Positions 1 to 7,570 of a DNA stretch of 20,200 bases are shown in pieces; the first letter of the stretch is position 1, and every line of letters starts with the position of its first letter. Location of the stretch: NCBI GenBank assembly GCA_012841565.1, contig DUUM01000362.1, forward strand, positions 1-20,200. Direction: 5' to 3'. Made by a program: the position numbers and the translations under genes. The notes below the pieces were generated by a model, which was not told where the DNA came from, searched no databases, and was given only the letters and a program-made list of their open reading frames with translations. Origin of the DNA: Candidatus Epulonipiscium sp. Lineage in GTDB: Bacteria > Bacillota_A > Clostridia > Lachnospirales > Cellulosilyticaceae.

Positions 1-186
1 CTTAGCTAGTAAGCTAAAGGAGCCCTCCCGACACTTGTTTTGCCCTCCATTGCGTTGCAGACCAAGGAGAACTAAGTTATAGGTTATAGCTTGGGGGATG
101 AGCACTTGGGATGGAATTAATAAAACGGGTATGAAGGCTTTGTAATGTATTGGAATAAAATTCCTGGTATAAATGTGAAATAAGTG

Positions 187-216
187 TTGAGTTTTACTTA
201 ATAATTATGTTATAAT
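187..216 (+). promoter_or_regulatory. Vegetative promoter of the CAP-domain gene
   Basis: A -35 box TTGAGT (187-192) is followed after 18 bases by a perfect -10 TATAAT (211-216). A TGn element (208-210) sits directly before the -10. This fits a housekeeping sigma promoter with extended -10. Transcription should begin near 222-224, so the 5' leader is about 77 nt. Confidence 0.7.
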
Positions 217-224
217 TGTGTAAC

Positions 225-270
225 AAAGAGTTATTAAGTTAGACACACATTAACTTATATAATACTCTTT
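225..270 (+). other. Stem-loop at the 5' end of the CAP-gene mRNA
   Basis: Bases 225-235 pair with 261-270 (AAAGAGT with ACTCTTT, then ATT with AAT, one bulged T). Inside, TAAGTTA (235-241) pairs with TAACTTA (251-257). The hairpin begins within a few bases of the predicted transcript start and ends 15 bases before the ribosome site at 285-290. It has no T-run, so it is not an intrinsic terminator. It may protect the mRNA 5' end; that role is inferred. Confidence 0.45.
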
Positions 271-299
271 GAATAAATTATGAAAAGAGGAAGTATAAC

Positions 300-1061
300 A
301 TGAATATGAAGAAGAAGGCAGTATTACTATCATTTGTAGGTGCAACAGTCCTCGCATTAGGGGTACCATCACAGCAGACCTTTGCTAGTACATATGTTAA
401 TAAGGCAAATAACAGTCGCTCATACAAAAGTAGTTATAAGCATGCAAGAGGGTATTTACAGATCAAGGGTAATAAGTTTAATTGGTGTGAGAATATTATC
501 ACGAAACCAGTACCAGTTCCAGAAATAAAACCAGAAGTTAAGCCAGTACCAGCTCCAGAAACAAAACCAGAAGTTAAGCCAGTACCAGTTCCGGAAACAA
601 AACCGGAAGTTAAACCAGTACCAGTTCCAGAAACAAAACCAGAGGTTAAGCCAGTTCCAGAGACAAAGCCAGAGGTTAATTCCTCAATTAACAGTTTTGA
701 AACAAGAGTGGTTGAGCTTACTAACGCTGAAAGAGCCAAGCAAGGGTTACCGGCTCTTAAAATTGATACGGAACTTAGTAAAGTTGCGAGGTTGAAATCA
801 CAAGATATCCAGTCTAAAGGATACTTCGATCATACGAGCCCAACTTATGGATCACCTTTTGATATGATGAAACAATTTGGAATTTCTTATCGTAGTGCAG
901 GAGAAAACATTGCTAAAGGTCAAAGAACACCTGAGCAAGTCGTTACGGCATGGATGAATAGTGAAGGCCATAGAAAAAATATTTTAGGTAACTTTACACA
1001 TATTGGTGTAGGTTATATTGAAAGTGGAAGTGTTTGGACACAAATGTTTATTTCGAAATAA
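300..1061 (+). CDS. Secreted CAP (SCP/PR1-like) domain protein with proline-rich repeat stalk
   Basis: Residues 1-29 form a signal peptide (KKK, then a hydrophobic core, probable cleavage TFA|S after residue 29), so the protein is exported. A short basic stretch leads into a Pro/Glu/Lys/Val repeat at residues 69-126. Residues about 134-253 are a CAP domain: the FDHTSP histidine, the AGENIA glutamate, and the glutamate and histidine of the NSEGHRKNIL segment give the usual His/Glu/Glu/His tetrad, with HIGVGY near the end. This is the YkwD-like type common in Firmicutes. CAP proteins of bacteria have no single agreed reaction; envelope or spore roles are known for some. No sorting signal or cell-wall-binding repeat is visible. 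AAGAGG (285-290) lies 9 bases before the ATG. The gene is monocistronic, with its own promoter and a hairpin after the stop. Confidence 0.88.
   Translation: MNMKKKAVLLSFVGATVLALGVPSQQTFASTYVNKANNSRSYKSSYKHARGYLQIKGNKFNWCENIITKPVPVPEIKPEVKPVPAPETKPEVKPVPVPETKPEVKPVPVPETKPEVKPVPETKPEVNSSINSFETRVVELTNAERAKQGLPALKIDTELSKVARLKSQDIQSKGYFDHTSPTYGSPFDMMKQFGISYRSAGENIAKGQRTPEQVVTAWMNSEGHRKNILGNFTHIGVGYIESGSVWTQMFISK
504..677 (+). repeat. In-frame 36-bp tandem repeats encoding a KPVPVPETKPEV stalk
   Basis: Four 36-bp units each encode KPVPxPExKPEV, followed by one 30-bp unit encoding KPVPETKPEV (residues 69-126). Units differ mostly at silent or single-residue positions (EI/ET, VP/AP). The segment is probably an extended, wall-spanning linker between the export signal and the CAP domain. 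Near-identical units suggest copy number can change by slippage or recombination. Confidence 0.9.
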
Positions 1062-1067
1062 AAACCA

Positions 1068-1110
1068 ACAAGCCTGTCAACTTATATCAAAAATAAGTTG
1101 ACAGGCTTGT
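1068..1110 (+). terminator. Hairpin terminator after the CAP gene
   Basis: An 18-bp perfect inverted repeat (1068-1085 with 1093-1110, 7-nt loop) starts 7 bases after the stop codon. The following ATAATTATT is T-rich but lacks a clean T-run, so termination may be partial. The right arm also carries the -35 box proposed for thiC. Confidence 0.65.
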
Positions 1111-1135
1111 ATAATTATTCAAAATATGATATGCT
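1107..1135 (+). promoter_or_regulatory. Candidate thiC promoter
   Basis: TTGTAT (1107-1112), a 17-base spacer and TATGCT (1130-1135), preceded by TGA (1127-1129) as an extended -10. Each hexamer matches consensus at four of six bases. A start near 1142 would place the whole TPP aptamer in the transcript. The -35 lies in the right arm of the preceding terminator. Confidence 0.45.
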
Positions 1136-1159
1136 TTAATTGCTTTAAAAATTGAATAC

Positions 1160-1257
1160 TCAGTTAGAGGGGGGCTTATAGTGATAAGCTGAGATTGGAA
1201 TGTTTTTCCTGACCCTAAGAACCTGATTTGGTTAGTACCAACGTAGGGATTTAGCTA
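1160..1257 (+). promoter_or_regulatory. TPP riboswitch (THI element) aptamer controlling thiC
   Basis: The conserved TPP-sensor core is present: GGGGGC (1170-1175), a GCTTAT/ATAAGC hairpin (1174-1179 with 1184-1189), CTGAGA (1189-1194), GACCC (1211-1215), ACCTGATTTGG (1221-1231) and ACCAACGTAGGGA (1237-1249). The closing helix is probably AGTTA (1162-1166) with TAGCT (1252-1256). Binding of thiamine pyrophosphate is expected to favour the downstream terminator and lower thiC expression. The downstream gene is thiC, the classic target, which makes the call secure. Confidence 0.96.
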
Positions 1258-1273
1258 GGGAAGTTGTATGTTA

Positions 1274-1304
1274 CTGTATACTTTTTTAGGTATGCGGTTT
1301 TTTT
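1274..1304 (+). terminator. Riboswitch-controlled leader terminator upstream of thiC
   Basis: CTGTATAC (1274-1281) pairs with GTATGCGG (1290-1297) over 8 bp with G-U pairs, loop 1282-1289, followed by seven T (1298-1304). It lies 17 bases after the aptamer and 50 before the thiC start codon. Its position indicates control by premature transcription termination rather than by hiding the ribosome site. Confidence 0.75.
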
Positions 1305-1354
1305 ATGTTTATTTTTAATAACAAAAAATTTAAAATAATTTAAAGGGGGATAAA

Positions 1355-2668
1355 ATGAACTATACAACTCAGATGGATGCAGCTAGGAGAGGTATTAAAA
1401 CAAAAGAAATGGAAATTGTTAGTCAAAAAGAACAGATAGATATTAAGGTGTTAATGGAGCGAATAGCAAAAGGGGAGATTGTTATTCCTGCTAATAAAAA
1501 TCATACATCACTAGACCCGGAAGGCATTGGAAGTGGCTTAAAGACTAAGATAAATGTAAATCTTGGTATATCAAGGGATTGCCCTAGTGTAGATGTAGAG
1601 CTTGAAAAGGTTAAAATTGCCATTGATATGAAAGCAGAGGCAATTATGGATCTTAGCTCTTTTGGGAAAACTGAGGAGTTTAGGCAGAAGCTTGTCAATA
1701 TGTCAACAGCCATGGTGGGCACTGTGCCTATATATGATGCTGTTGGTTTTTATGACAAAGAGCTCAAGGATATAACCGAAAAAGAGTTTTTAGATGTAGT
1801 TAGAAAACACGGAGAAGATGGTGTGGATTTTGTTACGATTCATGCAGGGCTAAATACGGACACCGCTAACGTGTTTAAAAGAAACAATAGGATTACAAAC
1901 ATCGTATCAAGGGGAGGATCATTACTATATGCATGGATGACCCTTAATAATAAAGAAAATCCGTTTTATGAGTACTATGATGAACTGCTAGATATCTGTG
2001 CGGAATTTGATATGACTATTAGCTTAGGAGATGCCCTAAGACCTGGTAGTATAGCAGATGCTTCAGATGCATCACAGATTACGGAGTTAATAGCTCTTGG
2101 TGAACTTACAAAGAGAGCTTGGGAAAAAAATGTTCAAGTTATAATTGAAGGGCCTGGGCATATGAAACTAAATGAAATTGAAGCAAATGTAATTCTTGAG
2201 AAGAAGCTTTGCCATGGGGCACCTTTTTATGTTTTAGGGCCCTTGGTTACAGATATTGCCCCTGGATATGATCATATTACGTCAGCTATAGGGGGAGCAA
2301 TGGCTGCTAGTTATGGCGTCGATTTTCTGTGTTATGTAACGCCAGCGGAGCATTTAAGACTTCCGACTATAGACGATATGAAAGAAGGTATTATTGCATC
2401 TAAGATAGCAGCCCATGCAGGGGACTTAGTGAAGGGGGTAAAGGGAGCTGAGGATTGGGACTTAAAAATGAGTCAAGCAAGGCAAAGGTTGGACTGGGAA
2501 GAGATGTTTAACTTAAGTATAGACGAAGAAAAGGCTAGAAGGTACAGAGCAGAATCAACGCCAGACCATGAAGATAGTTGTACCATGTGCGGGAAAATGT
2601 GTTCTATGAGGAATATGAATAGGATAATGGATGGAAAAGATATTAATATATTAAGAGCCGAAGATTAA
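1355..2668 (+). CDS. thiC: Phosphomethylpyrimidine synthase ThiC
   Basis: ThiC is a radical SAM enzyme that rearranges aminoimidazole ribotide into hydroxymethylpyrimidine phosphate, the pyrimidine half of thiamine. The 437-residue product is the short form that lacks the long N-terminal extension of enterobacterial and plant enzymes. Family blocks are visible: [26 protein letters not shown] text (residues about 95-107), [49 protein letters not shown], and the metal-site region [19 protein letters not shown]. The [4Fe-4S] cluster cysteines are C409, C412 and C416 near the C-terminus, spaced CX2CX3C. A GGGGGA ribosome site (1345-1350) precedes the ATG. It is a single-gene unit under a TPP riboswitch; no other thi gene is present in the window, so the rest of the pathway is elsewhere. 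Confidence 0.97.
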   Translation: MNYTTQMDAARRGIKTKEMEIVSQKEQIDIKVLMERIAKGEIVIPANKNHTSLDPEGIGSGLKTKINVNLGISRDCPSVDVELEKVKIAIDMKAEAIMDLSSFGKTEEFRQKLVNMSTAMVGTVPIYDAVGFYDKELKDITEKEFLDVVRKHGEDGVDFVTIHAGLNTDTANVFKRNNRITNIVSRGGSLLYAWMTLNNKENPFYEYYDELLDICAEFDMTISLGDALRPGSIADASDASQITELIALGELTKRAWEKNVQVIIEGPGHMKLNEIEANVILEKKLCHGAPFYVLGPLVTDIAPGYDHITSAIGGAMAASYGVDFLCYVTPAEHLRLPTIDDMKEGIIASKIAAHAGDLVKGVKGAEDWDLKMSQARQRLDWEEMFNLSIDEEKARRYRAESTPDHEDSCTMCGKMCSMRNMNRIMDGKDINILRAED

Positions 2669-2683
2669 GATGGTGATGAATGA

Positions 2684-2723
2684 AAAAAATGCTAAAAGAT
2701 AATTTTATCTTTTAGCATTTTTT
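2684..2723. terminator. Two-way terminator between thiC and the convergent ABC operon
   Basis: An 18-bp perfect stem (2684-2701 with 2706-2723) has a 4-nt loop. A6 in the left arm and T6 in the right arm give a T-run on both strands, so one hairpin can end thiC transcription and that of the minus-strand operon ending at 2756. Confidence 0.88.
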
Positions 2724-2755
2724 ATGAGGCTTTACATATGCAAACTTGACATAGT

Positions 2756-4315
2756 TTAGTAGATATAATTTAATATATTACCCAGCTCATAAAATTGAGA
2801 TCTGACGCGAGTGGCAATATCAAACATTTGGCCAATACCAATACTAAATAAATCTAACTGCTGGGCATCAGAGAGGGCAAAACTTTGATCTCTTAAATCT
2901 TCTACTTTAAAGGATCCTGAACCAATAATACTAAAGACATCCCCATAGGCGTCTGCTTTTAGTTCTATCTTATTAGCATCTAAGCTAGATTCTTTAGTTC
3001 CTTTGTTCACTAAAAGATCTCCTAATATTTTAAAGGTAATATGAGTATCATTATCTAAAGTGATATTGGAGGTTAATACCAAGTTATCTTCTTTAGCCTT
3101 AGAATCTTGTTCTAGGTTCCAACTGGCTTTAAGAATTTGCTCCTTGTCTTGTATAATGTTGATAGATATATATTCTGATGTTTTAGTCTTTCTATCAGAA
3201 TATTTTTTATCTCTTTCTAAATCAAACTGTATTTTTTCATATTCTGAATCTAACGTTAGGTTGGCTTCTGCCTTATTAAAGGTACTGTCACTACCGGATA
3301 ACATATACTTTGACTTTATGTTTAGCTTTTCGTCATTAACATCTATAGCGGTATTAATCTCTGTATTTACAATGCGCTTCTTATTATCGATAGCACAGGT
3401 GATTTCAACATCTGATAATTTAATCTCATCTAAAGCATTGGAGATATTTTGCTCTATTTCTTCTTTTGTGTAATGATTTTGGTATGTAAGAAAATGATCT
3501 ATAAAGTCTGTATTATGAATAGCAGATTTGCTAATACCTTTTATTAAGGCTTTTACCTCTTCTGAATCTATAATAATGGAGAACTGATGCGCTGCTTTAG
3601 TTTTATTATCAATAAGAACCTTGGTTGAACCTATTTGCTTTACAGTTGCATTTTTAATTAAATCCATTAACAATGCGTCAATATCATCATTAAATTGAGA
3701 GTCAATCTCTACGACCCCGCCATTGATAGTATTTCTTATTTGCGAGACATAATGATTGACTAAATCCACGTCCTCTTGTTCGATATTACCCATGTAAGAA
3801 GAAAAGTTGGACTGATCGTATTGTTGCTTAAATTGTGTTAGATCAATCATAACATATTGATCGAGTAAACCAGAAATTTTAAGTCCTAACTGCTGATTAG
3901 AACTATAAAGACTAAGATCCATTAAACTTGTTCCATTTTTTTGAAAGCCTGCGTCAACCATCAGATCACCTGACTGACTGTTTGCAACAGATAAGGATAT
4001 CCCTGAACCTTGAATTACTTCCTTAAAGTAATCATCATTTACACCATCTATTTCTTTTAAATTTAAAGCAAGACTTGTTTTTCGATTTTTTGGGTATGAT
4101 AGATGGCTGTTGCTCGTTTCTTTTTCTGCTAGCTTTTTCATCTCTAGCATAGATAATAATACATATTTATCAGGCGCTACTTTTGCAAGAATGGAACTTG
4201 CCATTGCTGTCCCTAAGAGAGCTAAGACAATTATGATAATGACTGACCCTATAATCCACTTTTTCTTTTTACTGCCTATTTTCTGAATAGCCATTTGTTC
4301 TGGTTTAGATGCCAT
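2756..4315 (-). CDS. Membrane-anchored extracytoplasmic protein of unknown function, ABC-operon partner
   Basis: The 519-residue product is not recognised with confidence. A basic N-terminus (GSKKKKW) precedes one hydrophobic helix at residues about 24-45, predicting a signal anchor with roughly 470 residues outside the cell. There is no lipobox and no clear cleavage site. The outer part is polar, Asp/Lys/Ser-rich, with many alternating hydrophobic/polar stretches (for example 'VEIDSQFNDDIDALL' and 'LDSEYEKIQFDLERD'), suggesting a beta-rich fold. It lacks cysteines and any enzyme motif I can see. The TM-then-APDKYVLLSMLE start recalls uncharacterised Firmicutes proteins of the DUF6583 sort, but that is memory, not proof. 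It is last in the operon, 34 bases after permease 2, with GGAGGA (4321-4326) 5 bases before the ATG. A helper for the exporter is the simplest guess. Confidence 0.75.
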   Translation of the reverse strand: MASKPEQMAIQKIGSKKKKWIIGSVIIIIVLALLGTAMASSILAKVAPDKYVLLSMLEMKKLAEKETSNSHLSYPKNRKTSLALNLKEIDGVNDDYFKEVIQGSGISLSVANSQSGDLMVDAGFQKNGTSLMDLSLYSSNQQLGLKISGLLDQYVMIDLTQFKQQYDQSNFSSYMGNIEQEDVDLVNHYVSQIRNTINGGVVEIDSQFNDDIDALLMDLIKNATVKQIGSTKVLIDNKTKAAHQFSIIIDSEEVKALIKGISKSAIHNTDFIDHFLTYQNHYTKEEIEQNISNALDEIKLSDVEITCAIDNKKRIVNTEINTAIDVNDEKLNIKSKYMLSGSDSTFNKAEANLTLDSEYEKIQFDLERDKKYSDRKTKTSEYISINIIQDKEQILKASWNLEQDSKAKEDNLVLTSNITLDNDTHITFKILGDLLVNKGTKESSLDANKIELKADAYGDVFSIIGSGSFKVEDLRDQSFALSDAQQLDLFSIGIGQMFDIATRVRSQFYELGNILNYIY

Positions 4316-4349
4316 TTTAATCCTCCATTTTCATTTTAAAAAGGTTGTT

Positions 4350-5459
4350 TTACGTAATGCTATATTTAAAAGATTTAATGGCAATGAGTAGCATACCACT
4401 AGATACAAGTATCAATACGAATAGATGGTTCCCAAAACCATTATACCCTTGGAGCTTCCAAAAAAGCAAACTATTAGACAAGGTTATGAATGGGATAATG
4501 ATTAAGAGTTGTTGCATTTTTTGAGTAGCAGCAATGATTATTATGCCAAGTGCACCTGCCCAAAGCATATATATTATATAAAGAATAAAGTTACTTACAA
4601 AATAATCTATTTGACCAGATACAAGCATCAGTATGAACAGACCTAAAGTATGTATGGTTATAATGGTTAGAATGCTGCTGAGTAGGTATATCCAAAGGGG
4701 TGTGCCAGTGCTAATGATCCTCTTAATGATGCCATTATTTTTTTCGTTAAGTAGTGGCCCACATGCACTTAAAATACTAAACATTAGTAAGGCTAGAATG
4801 AGTATTTCAGATATGTTATGTTTAATTTGTGCCATTTCAGGGTTGTCTGTACTAGCTTGAGAACTTTTGCTGGTTGAGTGATAGTCAATAGTGATGATGG
4901 GGGATGGCTCCCAGTAGCTATCTGTCAGTTCCCAGGCATCCGTCCATAGTTGATCCTTGTTTTCTACGCCTTCACCATACTGTTTAATTTGATTGTACTG
5001 CTTAACAACTGCGTTGGCGGCATCTACATTAGAGGAAAGCCTCATAACTTCTGCTGAAAAAAGTTCGCCTATTATTTCGGCTGATAAACTAACAGGTGAT
5101 TTGACTATTTCAATCACCTGATCTATATGGCCCTCTAAAATCTTATCCATAAGACCTTCTTTTAAAATGTATACAGCTTCCAACTTTCCAGTACTGACTT
5201 GTTTTAAAGCGTCATTTTGTGAGGTTGTTTTTATAGATATAGCATCTTTCTTTGAGATACGTTGGATAATTAAATCCGAGTACCTGGTGTGATCAAGATC
5301 CACAACGCCTATGGGAAGCACTAAGGTTTCCGTTGTCTGTGTATTTGTGACATTAAGGATGATCCAAAGCATCGTTAAAAAGCCTGCTAAAGCTAAGATT
5401 AAAGTGGGCTTCCTAAAATATGATTGGAGACGTAATAGGGTGAGCTGATATAGTTTCAT
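4350..5459 (-). CDS. ABC-2 family transporter permease (second subunit)
   Basis: A 369-residue membrane protein with ABC-2 layout: one N-terminal helix (TLILALAGFLTMLWIIL), an extracellular domain of about 180 residues, then five helices at the C-terminal half starting with ISEILILALLMFSIL. The open frame extends upstream to 5498, but I place the start at the ATG at 5459. A GGGAGG site lies 8-9 bases before it, and this ATG overlaps the stop of the preceding permease as ATGA (5456-5459), a sign of translational coupling. Both permeases are full ABC-2 units, so they probably pair as a heterodimer with the ATPase at 6651-7382. The substrate cannot be read from the sequence; peptides, drugs and lipids are all known for the family. 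Confidence 0.87.
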   Translation of the reverse strand: MKLYQLTLLRLQSYFRKPTLILALAGFLTMLWIILNVTNTQTTETLVLPIGVVDLDHTRYSDLIIQRISKKDAISIKTTSQNDALKQVSTGKLEAVYILKEGLMDKILEGHIDQVIEIVKSPVSLSAEIIGELFSAEVMRLSSNVDAANAVVKQYNQIKQYGEGVENKDQLWTDAWELTDSYWEPSPIITIDYHSTSKSSQASTDNPEMAQIKHNISEILILALLMFSILSACGPLLNEKNNGIIKRIISTGTPLWIYLLSSILTIITIHTLGLFILMLVSGQIDYFVSNFILYIIYMLWAGALGIIIIAATQKMQQLLIIIPFITLSNSLLFWKLQGYNGFGNHLFVLILVSSGMLLIAIKSFKYSIT

Positions 5460-6673
5460 ATTTTCTGATCCTCCCATAATAGTTTGATAAACATGCAAAA
5501 TAAGAAGGCTAATGTTAAGATGCTTATGATTCCAGCACTTTGCCAGACAATATGATTTTGATCACCAAATAATGAATAAATCAATCCTTGTAGGGCCCAG
5601 TAGTTCATTGTAAGTTTACCTAGTGGTTCCATAAAGTTTGGTAAATATGAATAAGGAACAATACCGCCTCCTATAAATACGCCCAAGATGCTACTGATAA
5701 AAATAGCCATGCTTCCAATGTAATCATTCTTTGAGAAAGAGGAGATAAGGAGTATGAATGAGCTTACACAACTACAAATAATAAAAAGAAACAATAATCC
5801 CAGTTTTAGCTGGATGTCCATTTCAATAAAAATTAAGATTTTACAAGCTCCTAATATAATGATGCCTTGTATAAAAAGAAAGAGGGTAAGCGCAATCCAT
5901 TTACCTAATATAATTTTCCATAAAGGTATTCCAGCCGTTCTTATTCTAGTTGTTAGTTTATTTTGTCTTTCGTTAATATACAAGTACATTCCTTGCAGGC
6001 CATATAAGGTTATAAATAAGACTAAGATGGAGCAGAAGTAAAAATAAGTAGGGGCCATATCCATCCAAGGGGTTTTAATGGTTTGAGAGAAAACTTGTTC
6101 TCTACCTAAGGCCTTTAGAGAGAAAGTAAGGGCAGACTTTTGGAAGATTATATCAATTTCTTCAGGACTCATTTCACTTGCTCTTGCATAATTACAAACG
6201 GTAAATACGGCACTTTGAGCAGCAGACATTAAATTTGTTACACTTTCCATTCCCTCTTTTATAATGGTAGCTTGCAAAGGCTTATGATGGTTGCCAATAA
6301 CAATTAAAGGTTCATAAATGCTATTTTGCATATTCGCTGTAAAATCTTCTGGAATAATGACCATACCAGCCGCCTGATTGGTAGCTAGCAATTTATTTCC
6401 CTCTTCTTCAGTGGTTTTAATAAGTTTTATATTTTGCTGCAATGAGGGTGTTTCAATAATCTTTTGGATAAAGAAATGAGTATAAAAAGATTTTTCTTTG
6501 TCGACAATGAGTAAAGTAATAGGGTCTATAAAACTGTGGTTTACAAATAAGGCGGTAGAAATTTGAACGGCTGCTATAATCGTTAAGAGGGGTAATATAA
6601 TCATAGCCAAAAGGGCGGTTTTTGAATTAAAATAATGTTTTAAATCATATCTAATTAATGTTATGAGTTTCAT
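5456..6673 (-). CDS. ABC-2 family transporter permease (first subunit)
   Basis: A 405-residue membrane protein: helix 1 at about 20-45 (LLAMIILPLLTIIAAVQI), an external domain to about residue 205, then five C-terminal helices. It includes the GGGIVPYSYLPNFM segment typical of ABC-2 permeases before the last helix. The external part matches the pattern of exporters whose N-terminal half carries a large extracytosolic domain (YhgE/DrrB-like layouts). The start overlaps the 3' end of the ATPase gene by 23 bases. The ribosome site GGGGAGG (6676-6682) is unusually close, only 2 bases from the ATG, yet no better in-frame start exists. It is the second gene of the operon and is coupled to the next permease by an ATGA overlap. 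Confidence 0.88.
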   Translation of the reverse strand: MKLITLIRYDLKHYFNSKTALLAMIILPLLTIIAAVQISTALFVNHSFIDPITLLIVDKEKSFYTHFFIQKIIETPSLQQNIKLIKTTEEEGNKLLATNQAAGMVIIPEDFTANMQNSIYEPLIVIGNHHKPLQATIIKEGMESVTNLMSAAQSAVFTVCNYARASEMSPEEIDIIFQKSALTFSLKALGREQVFSQTIKTPWMDMAPTYFYFCSILVLFITLYGLQGMYLYINERQNKLTTRIRTAGIPLWKIILGKWIALTLFLFIQGIIILGACKILIFIEMDIQLKLGLLFLFIICSCVSSFILLISSFSKNDYIGSMAIFISSILGVFIGGGIVPYSYLPNFMEPLGKLTMNYWALQGLIYSLFGDQNHIVWQSAGIISILTLAFLFCMFIKLLWEDQKI

Positions 6674-7382
6674 TGCCTCCCCTTTCGTCCAAGGTAGTAG
6701 AACTGCTTATTTTAAAAATAATATCATGCATTTCTTCTCCAGGGTATAGGGACTTAAGCTTATCTTTTGTGCCATTAAATACCAAATGCCCTTGATTTAA
6801 ACAAAGAATATGGGTACATAATTTTTCAATCTCATCTGCATGATGGCTAACATAAATAACCGTTGTTCCATCAGAGGACAAGGCTTTAATAAAGGCAACT
6901 ATTTCAGATCGTGAACTAATATCCATACCTACGGTAGGTTCATCCATAATTAATATATTGGGATGAGAAAGTAATGATACGGCTATATTGAGTCTTCTTT
7001 TTAGTCCACCAGAGAGCTGACTAACTTTCTTATAGAAGTAATCTTCTAGGTTGGCAACCTGAATAATGTGTTCTATATTTTCTTTTCTCTTTTTGGAATG
7101 GTGGCTATTGCTGATGGTATCCCAAAAGGTTAAGTTTTCTTTAACTGTAAGATTAGGAAATAAGGTGATTTCTTGGGGTACATAACCAATTCTTCCCCCT
7201 TTTATTACAATATCTCCTTTTGTAGGCTTAATAATAGAGGCTATCATTGAAATGAGTGTCGATTTACCTGCCCCATTGGAACCTACAATGCCTACGATAG
7301 TACCATTGTTAATGGTAAAACTGACATTATCTAAAACGGTTGTTTTATGATATTTTTTTGTTAACCCTGTTGCTGTAATCAT
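6651..7382 (-). CDS. ABC transporter ATP-binding protein (ABC-2 exporter)
   Basis: A 243-residue nucleotide-binding subunit with every motif intact: Walker A GSNGAGKST, Q-loop VPQEITLFPNL, signature LSGGLKRRL, Walker B ILIMDEPTVGMD and H-loop VIYVSHHADE. The LSGGLKRR signature and length fit the CcmA/DrrA-like class that drives ABC-2 exporters. The open frame runs to 7442, but the extra 20 residues lie in AT-rich promoter-like DNA. AAAGGAG (7388-7394) is 5 bases before the ATG at 7382, so this start is preferred. It is first in a four-gene minus-strand operon with two permeases and a membrane-anchored protein. A possible -10 (TATAAT, minus strand, 7428-7433) lies upstream without a good -35. 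Confidence 0.93.
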   Translation of the reverse strand: MITATGLTKKYHKTTVLDNVSFTINNGTIVGIVGSNGAGKSTLISMIASIIKPTKGDIVIKGGRIGYVPQEITLFPNLTVKENLTFWDTISNSHHSKKRKENIEHIIQVANLEDYFYKKVSQLSGGLKRRLNIAVSLLSHPNILIMDEPTVGMDISSRSEIVAFIKALSSDGTTVIYVSHHADEIEKLCTHILCLNQGHLVFNGTKDKLKSLYPGEEMHDIIFKISSSTTLDERGGNETHNIN

Positions 7383-7457
7383 AGTAGCTCCTTTGTATAA
7401 AAAATGATAGATAGATTTATATATTTTATTATAGTATATCACAATTAACTACATTGT

Positions 7458-7486
7458 TTGACATAAAAGATTGTATGTAATAAGAT
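7458..7486 (+). promoter_or_regulatory. Candidate promoter of the M14 peptidase gene
   Basis: A perfect -35 TTGACA (7458-7463), a 17-base spacer and TAAGAT (7481-7486) form a likely sigma-A-type promoter with a weak -10. A better -10 hexamer TATAAT (7490-7495) is 26 bases from the -35, too far to pair with it. Confidence 0.5.
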
Positions 7487-7570
7487 AAGTATAATTAGTA
7501 GAATAAGGAAATTAAGAGTAAAAAAACAGGCTAATTTAATAGACATAAAAAAATAACTAGGGGGATTCAA

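Noticed and set aside
1..110. T-box, tmRNA or SRP RNA fragment
   Set aside because: No T-box AGGGTGGTACCGCG-like block, no tmRNA 3' end and no SRP GGAAG/AGCA core were found. It is left as unexplained.
504..677. CRISPR array
   Set aside because: The repeats are contiguous with no unique spacers and are translated in frame.
434..739. Minus-strand open frame encoding Gly/Thr/Ser repeats opposite the CAP gene
   Set aside because: It is the mirror of the 36-bp repeats; the repeat period is a multiple of three, so no stop arises. It has no ribosome site and the plus strand is clearly coding.
3060..3473. 137-codon plus-strand open frame inside the unknown membrane-anchored protein gene
   Set aside because: It lies antisense to a well-supported gene with a good ribosome site and operon position. 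Its hydrophobic, Ser/Leu-rich text is what the complement of a Lys/Asp/Glu-rich gene gives.
5460..5498. Longer start for the second permease
   Set aside because: The ATG at 5459 has a GGGAGG site and an ATGA overlap with the previous gene; the earlier start would add 13 residues not typical of the family.
2756..7382. Bacteriocin or lantibiotic export and immunity operon
   Set aside because: No precursor peptide, modification enzyme or peptidase domain is seen nearby, so a specific substrate class cannot be supported.
7383..7442. N-terminal extension of the ABC ATPase (20 extra residues)
   Set aside because: The DNA is AT-rich and promoter-like, the residues are outside the family domain, and AAAGGAG fits the ATG at 7382.
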